Assembly: GCF_002116905.1 (NCBI RefSeq)
Contig: NZ_CP015118.1
Span: 4,712,001-4,776,000 of the forward strand
From: Piscinibacter gummiphilus
GTDB taxonomy: Bacteria > Pseudomonadota > Gammaproteobacteria > Burkholderiales > Burkholderiaceae_C
Direction of reading: 5' to 3'
Length of the DNA stretch: 64,000 bases
The notes beneath the pieces were generated by a model. It had not been told where the DNA came from and searched no databases. It was given only the letters and a program-made list of their open reading frames with translations. The position numbers and the translations under genes are program-made. Numbering within the stretch: position 1 is the stretch's first letter; each line of letters opens with the position of its first letter. Below are positions 1 to 8,023 of this stretch, in pieces.

Positions 1-210
1 GAAGGTGAGCAGCACGCCGCGCGCGGGCAGCGGGCCGCCGAGGCGGCGCGGGTCCACGACCGTCAGGCCCTCGGCCTGGATCAGGTCGAGCTGGCGCTCG
101 AACGCGGCGGTGGACACCGCATAGGGGCGGTCCGCCGGATCGATCGTCTGCTGCAGCTCGCGATCGTCGGCATACAGCCCGTGGTACATCAGCGTGACGA
201 GACGGCTCAT
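1..210 (-). CDS. Polysaccharide deacetylase family protein, XrtA-type EPS locus (3' part outside window)
   Basis: Only the first 70 codons are visible; the gene runs off the left edge. The N-terminus starts MSRLVTLMYHGLY, where the MYHG motif is the usual first strand of NodB-like polysaccharide deacetylases, and the visible part ends in VLLTF, just where the metal-binding DDG would follow. Its ATG overlaps the stop of the upstream glycosyltransferase as ATGA, so it is the next cistron of the exopolysaccharide operon. A deacetylase is a standard member of XrtA/PEP-CTERM exopolysaccharide loci. The family call rests on a short segment, and the catalytic residues are not in view. Confidence 0.72.
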   Translation of the reverse strand, partial: MSRLVTLMYHGLYADDRELQQTIDPADRPYAVSTAAFERQLDLIQAEGLTVVDPRRLGGPLPARGVLLTF

Positions 211-1331
211 GTCTTTTCCCAGCGCACTTCGGCGCGACCCGCAATGTAGCGGTAGAGCCCGACCACGGCCGCAAGGTTCATTTCCACGAACACGGCCGAG
301 AAGCTCACGAGGCGGCTGCGGCGCAGGCGGGGCAGCAGCATGCCGCCCGCGGCCATCAGGTAGAAGGCGACCTGCGCGACCGCCGCGGCGAAGTAGAACG
401 GATGCAGCGCCAGCAGCAGGCTGGTGGCGAGCAGGATCACCATGGCGTACGGCGCCACGAGGCGGAACACCTTGTGCGACATGAACTGCAGCCACAGCGG
501 GTTGTGCAACGGCGAGAACATCCACGGGTGGCGGGCCATCGCCTGGTAGTTGCCGGTGAGCGTGCGCACCTTGCGCTTGCGCTCGCCGTCCATCTCGGAC
601 TGCAGTTCGTCGAACAGCAGCGCCCCGCCCTCGAACAGCACGCGCTGGCCGGTGCGGGCGATGGCCATGGGCAGTTCGAAGTCGTCGAGGATGGCGTCTT
701 CCGCGAGCGGCACGAAATCGGCCGTGCGGATCACGTAGATGGCGCCGGTGGCGCCCACCGTGGAGCGGAAGCGGCTCTCGGCCGCCCGGATCCACTTCTC
801 ATAGCGCCAGTAGAGGCCGATGTTCGCGGCGGTGCGGGTCTGCGGGTCGAGGTGCACCAGTTCACCGCTGACGGCGCCGATGCCCGGTTGCTGCAGCCGC
901 GCGACCAGCAGCTTCAGCGCGTCGGGCTGCATCGCCTGGCGCACGTCGTTGAACAGCACCACCGGTGTGGTCACCACCTCGAGCGCCCGGTTCAGGCCAT
1001 GGGGCTTGCCGTGGCGGCCGGGGAAATGCAGCACGCGCACGCCGGGATGGGCCGCGGCGGCCTCCTGGGTGCCGTCGGTGGAGCCGTCGGAGACCACCAC
1101 GATGTGCAGGCGGTCCTGCGGGTAGTCGAGGGCGCGCAGGTTGGCGATCTTGCGGTCGATGCGGGCGCGCTCGTTGTAGGCGGCCATCACGACGGTGACC
1201 TCGGGCCATTCGGCAGGCGCCGGCGCAGGGGTTTCGGCCGGGCGCAAACGCGCCAGCACCGCCATCAGCAGTGGGTAGCCGAAGTACGTGTAGACCAGCA
1301 GGGCCGCGGCGCACCAGAACAGGAACGACAT
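207..1331 (-). CDS. Family 2 glycosyltransferase, membrane-anchored
   Basis: The 374-aa protein is predicted to transfer a sugar to the growing lipid-linked polysaccharide at the inner membrane. An N-terminal hydrophobic segment (FLFWCAAALLVYTYFGYPLL) is followed by a GT-A domain with VVVSDGSTDG, FNDVRQ (DxD region) and the acceptor-side EDAILDDFELP. A QxxRW-like ERKRKVRTLTGN and three C-terminal membrane segments follow, the layout of processive or EpsF-like GT2 enzymes. The frame is open 37 codons further upstream, but that extension has no protein character; I chose the ATG directly before the hydrophobic segment. The stop overlaps the deacetylase start (ATGA). The substrate is unknown. 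Confidence 0.85.
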   Translation of the reverse strand: MSFLFWCAAALLVYTYFGYPLLMAVLARLRPAETPAPAPAEWPEVTVVMAAYNERARIDRKIANLRALDYPQDRLHIVVVSDGSTDGTQEAAAAHPGVRVLHFPGRHGKPHGLNRALEVVTTPVVLFNDVRQAMQPDALKLLVARLQQPGIGAVSGELVHLDPQTRTAANIGLYWRYEKWIRAAESRFRSTVGATGAIYVIRTADFVPLAEDAILDDFELPMAIARTGQRVLFEGGALLFDELQSEMDGERKRKVRTLTGNYQAMARHPWMFSPLHNPLWLQFMSHKVFRLVAPYAMVILLATSLLLALHPFYFAAAVAQVAFYLMAAGGMLLPRLRRSRLVSFSAVFVEMNLAAVVGLYRYIAGRAEVRWEKT

Positions 1332-1594
1332 CTCGGGCAGCCCTTCAGCGAATGACGGAAACGTGGGCCTGCATGGTGAACTGCAACTCGCGCATCGGAA
1401 ATCCTGGAAGTGTGGGACGCCCCTGCGGCAGCGCGGGCGCATTTTCGGTCACGGTCTTTCGGTCACGGACCGGGTCGGCTGAAGGGACAGCCGCGGGACG
1501 CGGAAACACCTCCCCGACGCCAGACCGCAGGTTAACCCACCCCCCCGGGGTCATGCACGTCCCCATTCGGGGGGGCGCGCCGCCCGGGCCGCCG
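1332..1594 (-). other. Intergenic region with nested hairpin between flippase and glycosyltransferase genes
   Basis: This 263-base gap inside the operon holds no convincing gene; a 73-codon open frame lacks protein character. It contains a striking nested inverted repeat: seven C at 1540-1546 face seven G at 1569-1575, with GGGG (1547-1550) and CCCC (1561-1564) able to pair inside. It could act as an attenuator, a transcript-stability hairpin or an operator; the sequence alone does not say which. A second C7/G7 hairpin sits upstream of the first gene of the same operon. Confidence 0.5.
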
Positions 1595-3064
1595 TCAGGT
1601 GGCCAGGCGGCGCCGGCGCACCAGCGCCTGCACCTGCTGGCGGACCATCGGATCCAGCAGGACGACCAGGATGCCGAGGGACACGGCCCCGACGATCAAA
1701 CGCAGCCCGATGCGCACGACGAGCCAGTCGGTGTGGATGCGGGTGGCGAGCCACCAGGCGATGAACCCGGCCACGACCATCTTCGCGAGGTGCCAGACCG
1801 GCAGCGCGGTGGACACCTCGCGCCGCCCCGTGACGAACATGCCCGACGACAGCAGCAGCATCGACACGCACGACGACATGGCCGAGCCGAGGATGCCGAA
1901 CTCGGGCACCAGCAGGAAGTTCAGGCCGAGGTTGACCGCCGCCGCGACGATCATCAGCACCATGATGATCCACGACTGCTTGCGCAGGAAGATGCCGGCG
2001 CCCAGCAGCGGGTTCGCCCCTTCCAGCACCATCGCGAAGCTGACCCACGGGATCACGGTGGCCGCCTCGGCGAACTTGGCGGACGCGAGCAGCGTGATCA
2101 GGTCCTGCGCCACGGCCGACACGCCGAAACACATCGCCACGGCCGCGATCACGTAGAAGTGGAGCGACTTCTCGACGAACTCCTTCGTGGCGGCCTTGCC
2201 CTGGTCCACGTAGATCTTCGTGTACATCGGGATCACGGCCGTGCCGAACGACAGCACCAGCACCGACTTGACGTACTCGGTGAGGTTGTAGCCCGCCGAG
2301 TAGATGCCGAGCGCCTCGGGGCCCAGCTTCGACTGGATCACGTACCGGTCGCCCTGCAGCAGCAGCATGGCCGCCAGCTCCTGCGCCAGCATGGGCAGGC
2401 CGTAGGCCATCATCGTGAACAGCAGCGGGAACGAGAACAGGCGCGTGGAGATGCGCGTGCCCCGCAGGATGTAGACCATGAAGCCGATGGTGGTGAGCGT
2501 CTCGACCACGACGGTGGCGATGAAGAAGCCCTGGATGCCCGGCACGAGGTACAGCAGCACGCCCACCACGGCGGCCACCGTGAGGTACTTCTTGATGACG
2601 CCGTAGAGGCTGCCGGCCAGGCTGCGCTGCTGCGCGCGCACGATGTTCGCGATGCCGCTGTCGAACGTGCGCACGACGATCAGCACCGCGGTGAGGATCA
2701 GCAGCTCGCGCACCTGCGCGCCACCGATCCACCCGAGCGGCGCCCAGAATGCCGCACCCAGCCACACGGCGGTGGTGACGCCCGAGAACACCAGCAGGCT
2801 CAGCATGGTGGTGGACACGAACGTGTTCTCGCCCTGCGGGCCGTCGCTCACCGCCTCGGCGTGGAAACGCACGATGGCGTGCTGCACGCCGAGCTTGCCG
2901 AACACCACGGCGATGCTCAGCAGCGAGGCCATCAGCGTCATGAGGCCATAGTCGGCGACGCTGATGATGCGGGTGACGATCGGGAACGAGATCAGGCCCG
3001 CGAACATCGTGAGGATGTTCGCGATCGTGTAGTACGACGCGTGTTGGAACAGTTGACGCAGCAT
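1595..3064 (-). CDS. Oligosaccharide flippase (Wzx/MATE-like)
   Basis: The 489-aa protein is almost entirely hydrophobic, with about 12-14 predicted membrane helices, and starts MLRQLFQHASYYTIANILT. This fits the polysaccharide transport (PST/MOP) flippases that turn undecaprenyl-linked repeat units to the periplasmic face. Family length is usually 420-500 aa, so it looks complete. It lies 76 bases after the ATPase-epimerase fusion gene and 263 bases before the glycosyltransferase, in the same orientation. A flippase together with a Wzc-like chain-length protein implies a Wzx/Wzy-type pathway; no polymerase is visible in the window. Confidence 0.85.
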   Translation of the reverse strand: MLRQLFQHASYYTIANILTMFAGLISFPIVTRIISVADYGLMTLMASLLSIAVVFGKLGVQHAIVRFHAEAVSDGPQGENTFVSTTMLSLLVFSGVTTAVWLGAAFWAPLGWIGGAQVRELLILTAVLIVVRTFDSGIANIVRAQQRSLAGSLYGVIKKYLTVAAVVGVLLYLVPGIQGFFIATVVVETLTTIGFMVYILRGTRISTRLFSFPLLFTMMAYGLPMLAQELAAMLLLQGDRYVIQSKLGPEALGIYSAGYNLTEYVKSVLVLSFGTAVIPMYTKIYVDQGKAATKEFVEKSLHFYVIAAVAMCFGVSAVAQDLITLLASAKFAEAATVIPWVSFAMVLEGANPLLGAGIFLRKQSWIIMVLMIVAAAVNLGLNFLLVPEFGILGSAMSSCVSMLLLSSGMFVTGRREVSTALPVWHLAKMVVAGFIAWWLATRIHTDWLVVRIGLRLIVGAVSLGILVVLLDPMVRQQVQALVRRRRLAT

Positions 3065-3140
3065 CGGGGCAGGCGGACAGGTTGGCGGGACGCCCGCCCC
3101 ACGGCCTACGGACCGGATGGACGGCGGGGAAGCGCGCGGA

Positions 3141-5294
3141 CTACTTGCCCACTTCCTTCAGGCGCGACGCGGACTCGCGCCGGGGCGGTTCGATGATGGT
3201 CGTCTCTCCATCGCGCCGCGACAACCACCCGTGCAGGTGGGAGACCATCGATTCCGCCACGGAAGTCGCGGTTTCGCCGATCGGCAGGTCCACGACGTTG
3301 GCGCCGCGCGTGTTCACGGGCAGGCCCAGCTCGCTGGCCTCGAACGGCAGCCACGCCACGCGGCCGTCGGCCGATTCACCGCCCTCGCCCGTTTCGTCGA
3401 GCAGCAGCAGCGGCGTGCCGGTGGACATGGCCACGTCGACGAGGTCGTCGCCGTGGTCGGTGATGAGGCAGGCGGCGCGCTGCAGGATGCTCAGGCGCGA
3501 CGAGAACACGGGCATCGATGCGAGCGAGATGCCCGAGCGCGACAGCACGGTGCCGAGGCCCTGGCCGCGCAGCGCGGACTGGGTCTCGCCACAGACGAGC
3601 CACAGCATGGGCAGGTCGCCGCGCACGCGGCTCAGCATCAGCACGAGCTTGCTGAGCGACTGGGGCGTGAGCCGGCCGTGGCCCACCCGCGCCGTCACCA
3701 GCGCGAAGCCCGACGTGAGCCCGTGGTGGGTCATCAGCGCCTGGGCGAGCGGGCTGGCGGCGTCGGCCGCGCTGAGCGCGTCCTGCGTCAGGCTGCCCAT
3801 CACCTGCACCTGGCCCACCTCGATGCCTTCGTTCGACAGCGTGAGCGCCGCCACCTGCGTGGGGGCGAAGATCTGCGAGGCGATGCGGTCGAGCAGGCTG
3901 GCATTGCGGCGCGCGGCCTCGAAGGCCACCGGCGCACGCACGCCGCCGTCCAGGCGCACCACCGGCACGCCCTTGCGGCTGGCCAGCATCGCGCAGGCCA
4001 CGGCCTCGTCGGACGTGGACAGCGGCACCAGCAGGTCGGGCGCGAACTCGTCGAGCAGCGCCTCCACGCGCAGCACCGCCTCGGCGGTGCGGCGGGCGGG
4101 CGAACCCTCGATGCCCAGGTGCACCTCGATGGCGGGCAGGTCCACCACCTCGGCGTAGTTCTCGACCGGGCCGAAGACCTGGGCGGCACCCAGGCCCACG
4201 ACGACGGTGCGCGTGATGATGGGCGAATGTTCGAGCGACGCGGCCAGCAGCGCCGCGTTCAGGTAACCCGACGGCGTGTCGACGACACACAGCACGGTGC
4301 GCACCGCGGCCGACAACTCGCGGCGCACCACCCGCTGCACGGACGACGGCGTGGCCGCCACGGGTTGCGGGCTGCGCACCACCTCGTCGAGCACCGGCGC
4401 GGCGGCGACGGGCGCACGGCGCGTGACGGGCACGTCGGCGATCACGCGGCCGGTGGGCTGGGCGATGGTGGCGTCACCCACCTCGTGGCGCAGCTCCTGG
4501 GCGATGCGCAGCACCTGCGCGGTGGTCACCTGGGTCAGGTTCTCGAGGAACGCAGACAGCAGCAGCCGGTTGCACAGCAGGTTGATGCGGCGCGGCACGC
4601 CCCCGGTGGCGTGGTGGATGTGCGGGAAGGCCTCGGGCTCGAACGACGGGTTGCCGTTCCAGCCGACGCGGTTCAGGCGGTGTTCGATGTAGCGGCGGGT
4701 CTCGTCGGCGTCGAGCGGGCCCAGGTGGCAAGAGGCGATGACCCGCTGGCGCAGCTGCTCGAGGCGCTGCGATTCGATCATGCCGCGCAATTCGGGCTGG
4801 CCCACCAGGAAGCTCTGCAGCAGCGCCTGCTTGCGCAGCTGGAAGTTCGACAGCATGCGCAGTTCCTCGATGGCGTCCATGCTGAGGTTCTGCGCCTCGT
4901 CGATCACGAGCAGCGCGCGCTTGTTCTTGATCGCGAGCGTCATGAAAAACGCTTCGAGGGTGGAGATCAGGCTCGCCTTCGAGACGGCGCCCGGGTTGTG
5001 CGGCACGCCGAACGCGGTGAGCATGGCCTGCAGCAGGCCCACGGCGTCGAGTTGCGTGCTGGCGATCTGGGCGGCCTTGACCTGGGTGGCGTCGAGCCCC
5101 TCGAGCAGCGTGCGCACAAGGGTCGTCTTGCCGGCGCCGATGTCGCCGGTGACCACGATGAAACCTTCCGCCTGGTGCACGCCGTACTGGAGGTAGGCGA
5201 GCGCGTTGCTGTGGCCCTTGCTCCCGAAGTAGAACGTCGGGTCGGGGTTGAGCTGGAACGGCGGGGCACTGAAGCCGAAGTGGGATTCGAACAC
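3141..5294 (-). CDS. XrtA-system ATPase fused to a UDP-GlcNAc 2-epimerase-like domain
   Basis: The 717-aa protein begins at a GTG (MFESHFGFSAPPFQLNPDP), the standard opening of the TIGR03015 ExeA-like ATPase of PEP-CTERM/XrtA loci. Walker A is GDIGAGKTT (residues 50-58), Walker B LLVIDEAQ (128-135), and LVGQPELR (163-170) follows as sensor region. After an Ala/Pro-rich linker (about 275-325), a second domain (about 331-690) has the fold signature of WecB-type epimerases (VRLDGGVRAP, FAPTQVAALTLSNEGI, LITDHGDDLVDVAMSTGTPLLLL). The usual HRREN-like motif and TDSGG are replaced (ARVGHG, TDHGD), so catalysis is doubtful. A longer open frame upstream is a shadow of the neighbouring gene. The 8-base gap to the barrel gene indicates one transcript. 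Confidence 0.85.
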   Translation of the reverse strand: MFESHFGFSAPPFQLNPDPTFYFGSKGHSNALAYLQYGVHQAEGFIVVTGDIGAGKTTLVRTLLEGLDATQVKAAQIASTQLDAVGLLQAMLTAFGVPHNPGAVSKASLISTLEAFFMTLAIKNKRALLVIDEAQNLSMDAIEELRMLSNFQLRKQALLQSFLVGQPELRGMIESQRLEQLRQRVIASCHLGPLDADETRRYIEHRLNRVGWNGNPSFEPEAFPHIHHATGGVPRRINLLCNRLLLSAFLENLTQVTTAQVLRIAQELRHEVGDATIAQPTGRVIADVPVTRRAPVAAAPVLDEVVRSPQPVAATPSSVQRVVRRELSAAVRTVLCVVDTPSGYLNAALLAASLEHSPIITRTVVVGLGAAQVFGPVENYAEVVDLPAIEVHLGIEGSPARRTAEAVLRVEALLDEFAPDLLVPLSTSDEAVACAMLASRKGVPVVRLDGGVRAPVAFEAARRNASLLDRIASQIFAPTQVAALTLSNEGIEVGQVQVMGSLTQDALSAADAASPLAQALMTHHGLTSGFALVTARVGHGRLTPQSLSKLVLMLSRVRGDLPMLWLVCGETQSALRGQGLGTVLSRSGISLASMPVFSSRLSILQRAACLITDHGDDLVDVAMSTGTPLLLLDETGEGGESADGRVAWLPFEASELGLPVNTRGANVVDLPIGETATSVAESMVSHLHGWLSRRDGETTIIEPPRRESASRLKEVGK

Positions 5295-5302
5295 CGGAAG
5301 AC

Positions 5303-7024
5303 CTAGAAGCGGTAGTTGATGCCGACGCCGGCACTGTTCGACGACGCCGACGAGGGTCGGAGGACGTCGACGGTTTCGAGTTTGTGATGCTGCAGCGACA
5401 GGTCGACGCGCGTGCGCGGCGACAGCGAATGCGTGGTGCCGATGCTGTAGATCTGGTCGCGCGACGAACGCGAGGCGTCGGCACCGAGCCCCTGCGTGTC
5501 GTCGATGCGGTACGAGGCGTCCAGCGCCGACAGCGGCGTGAGGCGGAAGTTCGCGGACACCTGACCACCGGCCTGGCGCGTGTTGCCGGGCAGCGTCGCC
5601 AGCACCGGATCGTCCGAGCGGTGCAGGTCGGTCAGCTTGCGGTAGTAGACCGAGGCGATGAAGACGGAGCGGCGGCCGAGCGCGGTGAACATCGCCGAGC
5701 CCGTGGTGTTGAGTTGCGGGCGGCTCACGTGGAAGCTGACCGGATCGGCGAGCGTGGCGGGCAGGCCGTAGGCGATCAGCGCGGCGCGCACGAGGGCCTC
5801 GCGCTGGGCCTGGTCGTAGCCGCGCTGGCGGAACAGGTCGTTGAACTGCTGGCCGATGTTGCCGCCGAGCTGCACGGCCTCGGGCGAGGTGTACGGCTCG
5901 CGAGCGCCGGCGAGCGTGAAGCCGAAGTTGCGGTGGGTGTGGTCCCACTGCGCGTTGAAGCCCGTGCCGAAGAAGCGGCGGCGCACCTCGGCGGTCAGCA
6001 CCGACCGCTCGAGCGGCGCCCAGCGCACGCGGAAGCCGTAGTCGCTGTCGTTTTCGGTGCGGTTCTGGAAGTCGCTGCGCTCGACACCCCCGATGCCCCA
6101 CACCGTCAGCTGCGGCGAGTAGGCATAGCCCACCGTGGCCCGCACGCCGTCGATCTGCATGACGTTGCGGCTGTCGTACTCGAGCGATTCGTGGCTGCCT
6201 TCGAGGCCCAGGCCGAAAGGCTCGGGCGTGCGGTCGATGCGGAACTGGGTGTCCTGCGAGTACTCGCGCGCGGGCGCCCCGGTCAGGCCGCCCACGCTGT
6301 CGCCCGAGCGGTGCGTCCAGATGTTGTCGCTGCGCAGCAGCGTGTTCCAGCCCGACGGCAAGCGGCGCTCGAGGCGCGGGCTCAGCCGGGCGATGCGGGT
6401 GTCGACCTGCTCGTCGGTGGACACGTCGGCGGTCTGCGTGGAATACGGCGACGAAGCGCGGCGGTCGACCGACAGCCCGCCGTCGAGGAACAGCAGGTTG
6501 TCGACGAGGATGGCCTGCGCGTCGATGGCCGCCACCGGCTGCGTGTAGTCGTCGTTCGTGTGCTCGAAGTACTTGATGCTGTCGAGGCCCACCATCGCGT
6601 TGACGTTGAGCTGCGCGCCGCGGCTGCGTGCGTACAGGCGCGGGCTCACGCCGAGGATCAGGTCCTTGCCGGACGGGGCGTCGAGGCGGCCGCGGTCGGT
6701 GGCCGTCAGCCGTGCGGTGATGTCGCCTTCGAGGTACAGCGTGCGGGCCACGGGAGCGGGACCGGCTGCGGCTCCGGGGACCACCGGTGCGGCACCGGCC
6801 GGCCCCACGAGCGGGCCGATGTTGGGCACCGCGGGCACGCCGGGCGTTTGCACGGGGTCCGGGACGACCGGCAGCGGTACGTCGCCGGGCACGGGCATCT
6901 CGCCGGGAATGCGGACGCCCTGGGCCTGGACGGAACACACCCCGGCCAGCAGCAGCGCTGCCAGCGTGCCGCGGCGAAGTGCCGCGGGCCGGTGGTGGAG
7001 ACTGCCCGGCCGGTGTCCGATCAC
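5303..7024 (-). CDS. Outer-membrane beta-barrel protein of XrtA/PEP-CTERM EPS locus (TIGR03016-type)
   Basis: The 573-aa protein has a signal peptide (LAALLLAGVCSVQAQ) and a Pro/Gly/Val-rich stretch (about residues 36-85). The remainder alternates hydrophobic and aromatic residues typical of a large barrel and ends in GVGINYRF, a C-terminal outer-membrane insertion signature. Position between the tyrosine kinase and the ExeA-like ATPase matches the TIGR03016 family of PEP-CTERM loci. A role as the outer-membrane exit or anchoring pore for the polysaccharide is inferred from context. It begins with GTG overlapping the kinase stop (GTGA), so the two are translationally coupled. Confidence 0.8.
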   Translation of the reverse strand: MIGHRPGSLHHRPAALRRGTLAALLLAGVCSVQAQGVRIPGEMPVPGDVPLPVVPDPVQTPGVPAVPNIGPLVGPAGAAPVVPGAAAGPAPVARTLYLEGDITARLTATDRGRLDAPSGKDLILGVSPRLYARSRGAQLNVNAMVGLDSIKYFEHTNDDYTQPVAAIDAQAILVDNLLFLDGGLSVDRRASSPYSTQTADVSTDEQVDTRIARLSPRLERRLPSGWNTLLRSDNIWTHRSGDSVGGLTGAPAREYSQDTQFRIDRTPEPFGLGLEGSHESLEYDSRNVMQIDGVRATVGYAYSPQLTVWGIGGVERSDFQNRTENDSDYGFRVRWAPLERSVLTAEVRRRFFGTGFNAQWDHTHRNFGFTLAGAREPYTSPEAVQLGGNIGQQFNDLFRQRGYDQAQREALVRAALIAYGLPATLADPVSFHVSRPQLNTTGSAMFTALGRRSVFIASVYYRKLTDLHRSDDPVLATLPGNTRQAGGQVSANFRLTPLSALDASYRIDDTQGLGADASRSSRDQIYSIGTTHSLSPRTRVDLSLQHHKLETVDVLRPSSASSNSAGVGINYRF

Positions 7025-8010
7025 GCAACCCCCTGGGCTTCGGCGTACATCGAGTCGGCGTTGTAGCCGTAGACCATGTTGGTGTTCGATTCCTTGCTCT
7101 TGTTGAGCGCGGTCATGACCACGGGGCAGGATTCGAGCGTGTCCATCGCCTGCGCGAAGGCGGCGGCCGACGTGCGGCCGGCTTCCACCACCACCACCAC
7201 CTGGCCGGCGCGGGCGGCCAGCACCTGGGCCTCGCTGGTCTGCAGCAGCGGCGGGGCATCGAACACGATGATGCGGTCGCGGTAGCGCGTGGCCAGTTCG
7301 TCGAGGAACTCGCCCATGCGGGCGCTGGCGAGCAGTTCGGTGGACTGCATCGAGCGGCTGCCGGCCGGCAGCAGGCTCAGCTTCGGGATGTTGGTGCGCA
7401 GCATCACTTCCGACGCGTCGATCTTCGGGTCGGTCAGCATGTCGAGCAGGCCGCGGCGCTGGGGCAGGCCCATGCGGGACATCACGGCCGGCTTCAGGAT
7501 GTCGGCTTCGACCAGCAGCGCGGAGGCGTCGAGCTCCATCGCGATGCTGAGCGCGAGGTTCATCGCGAAGAAGGTCTTGCCCTCGCCCGCGAGCGAGCTG
7601 GTCACCACGATGAGGTTGCCGTGGTGCACGGGCGCGGCGCCCTTGCCCTGGGCGTTGCGGATCAGCGGACGCTTGATGACGCGGAACTCCTCGCCCAGCT
7701 GCGTGCTGGAGTGCCCCGGCACGAGGTAGCCTTCCTCGGCCAGCTTGACGAGGTCGAGGTTCACCAGTTCGGACTGTCGGCCGCTCGGCGTGTGCACGGC
7801 CGGCATGGTGGGCATGGCCGGCATCACGGGCATCGGCAGCGGCTGGGATTGCGCCTGCAGCGCGCCGGGTTCGGCCGGCGGGACATCGCCCGATTCGGCC
7901 AGCGCGGCGGCACGGGCCTTGGCCTCGGCGTCGTCGGCTTCCCAGGGGATGGCGACGCCCGCGCGGCGCAGTTCCTCGAGGCGTTTGGCGGCTTGCTGGA
8001 TGGTGCTCAT
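7021..8010 (-). CDS. Tyrosine-protein kinase (CpsD/BY-kinase type) of EPS operon
   Basis: The 329-aa protein is a bacterial tyrosine autokinase that partners the separate chain-length protein encoded just upstream. An N-terminal Ala/Pro/Met-rich region (1-80) leads to the P-loop domain with Walker A SSLAGEGKT (138-146), Walker A' LLVEADILKP (165-174) and Walker B IIVFDAPP. The C-terminus carries a small tyrosine cluster (VYGYNADSMY), the usual autophosphorylation site. This matches the XrtA-associated tyrosine autokinase family. Phosphorylation state would control polymer length or export by analogy with CpsC/D; this is family knowledge. Confidence 0.88.
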   Translation of the reverse strand: MSTIQQAAKRLEELRRAGVAIPWEADDAEAKARAAALAESGDVPPAEPGALQAQSQPLPMPVMPAMPTMPAVHTPSGRQSELVNLDLVKLAEEGYLVPGHSSTQLGEEFRVIKRPLIRNAQGKGAAPVHHGNLIVVTSSLAGEGKTFFAMNLALSIAMELDASALLVEADILKPAVMSRMGLPQRRGLLDMLTDPKIDASEVMLRTNIPKLSLLPAGSRSMQSTELLASARMGEFLDELATRYRDRIIVFDAPPLLQTSEAQVLAARAGQVVVVVEAGRTSAAAFAQAMDTLESCPVVMTALNKSKESNTNMVYGYNADSMYAEAQGVA

Positions 8011-8023
8011 GGGTACTCCGGAG

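Noticed and set aside
1345..1566. 73-codon minus-strand frame between flippase and glycosyltransferase
   Set aside because: Starts within the C7/G7 hairpin, has no ribosome site or recognisable motif, and overlaps the non-conserved upstream part of the glycosyltransferase frame.
3141..7028. A 1295-codon minus-strand open frame
   Set aside because: Its N-terminal 578 codons are an out-of-frame reading of the beta-barrel gene. The true start is GTG 5294, where conserved ATPase sequence begins.
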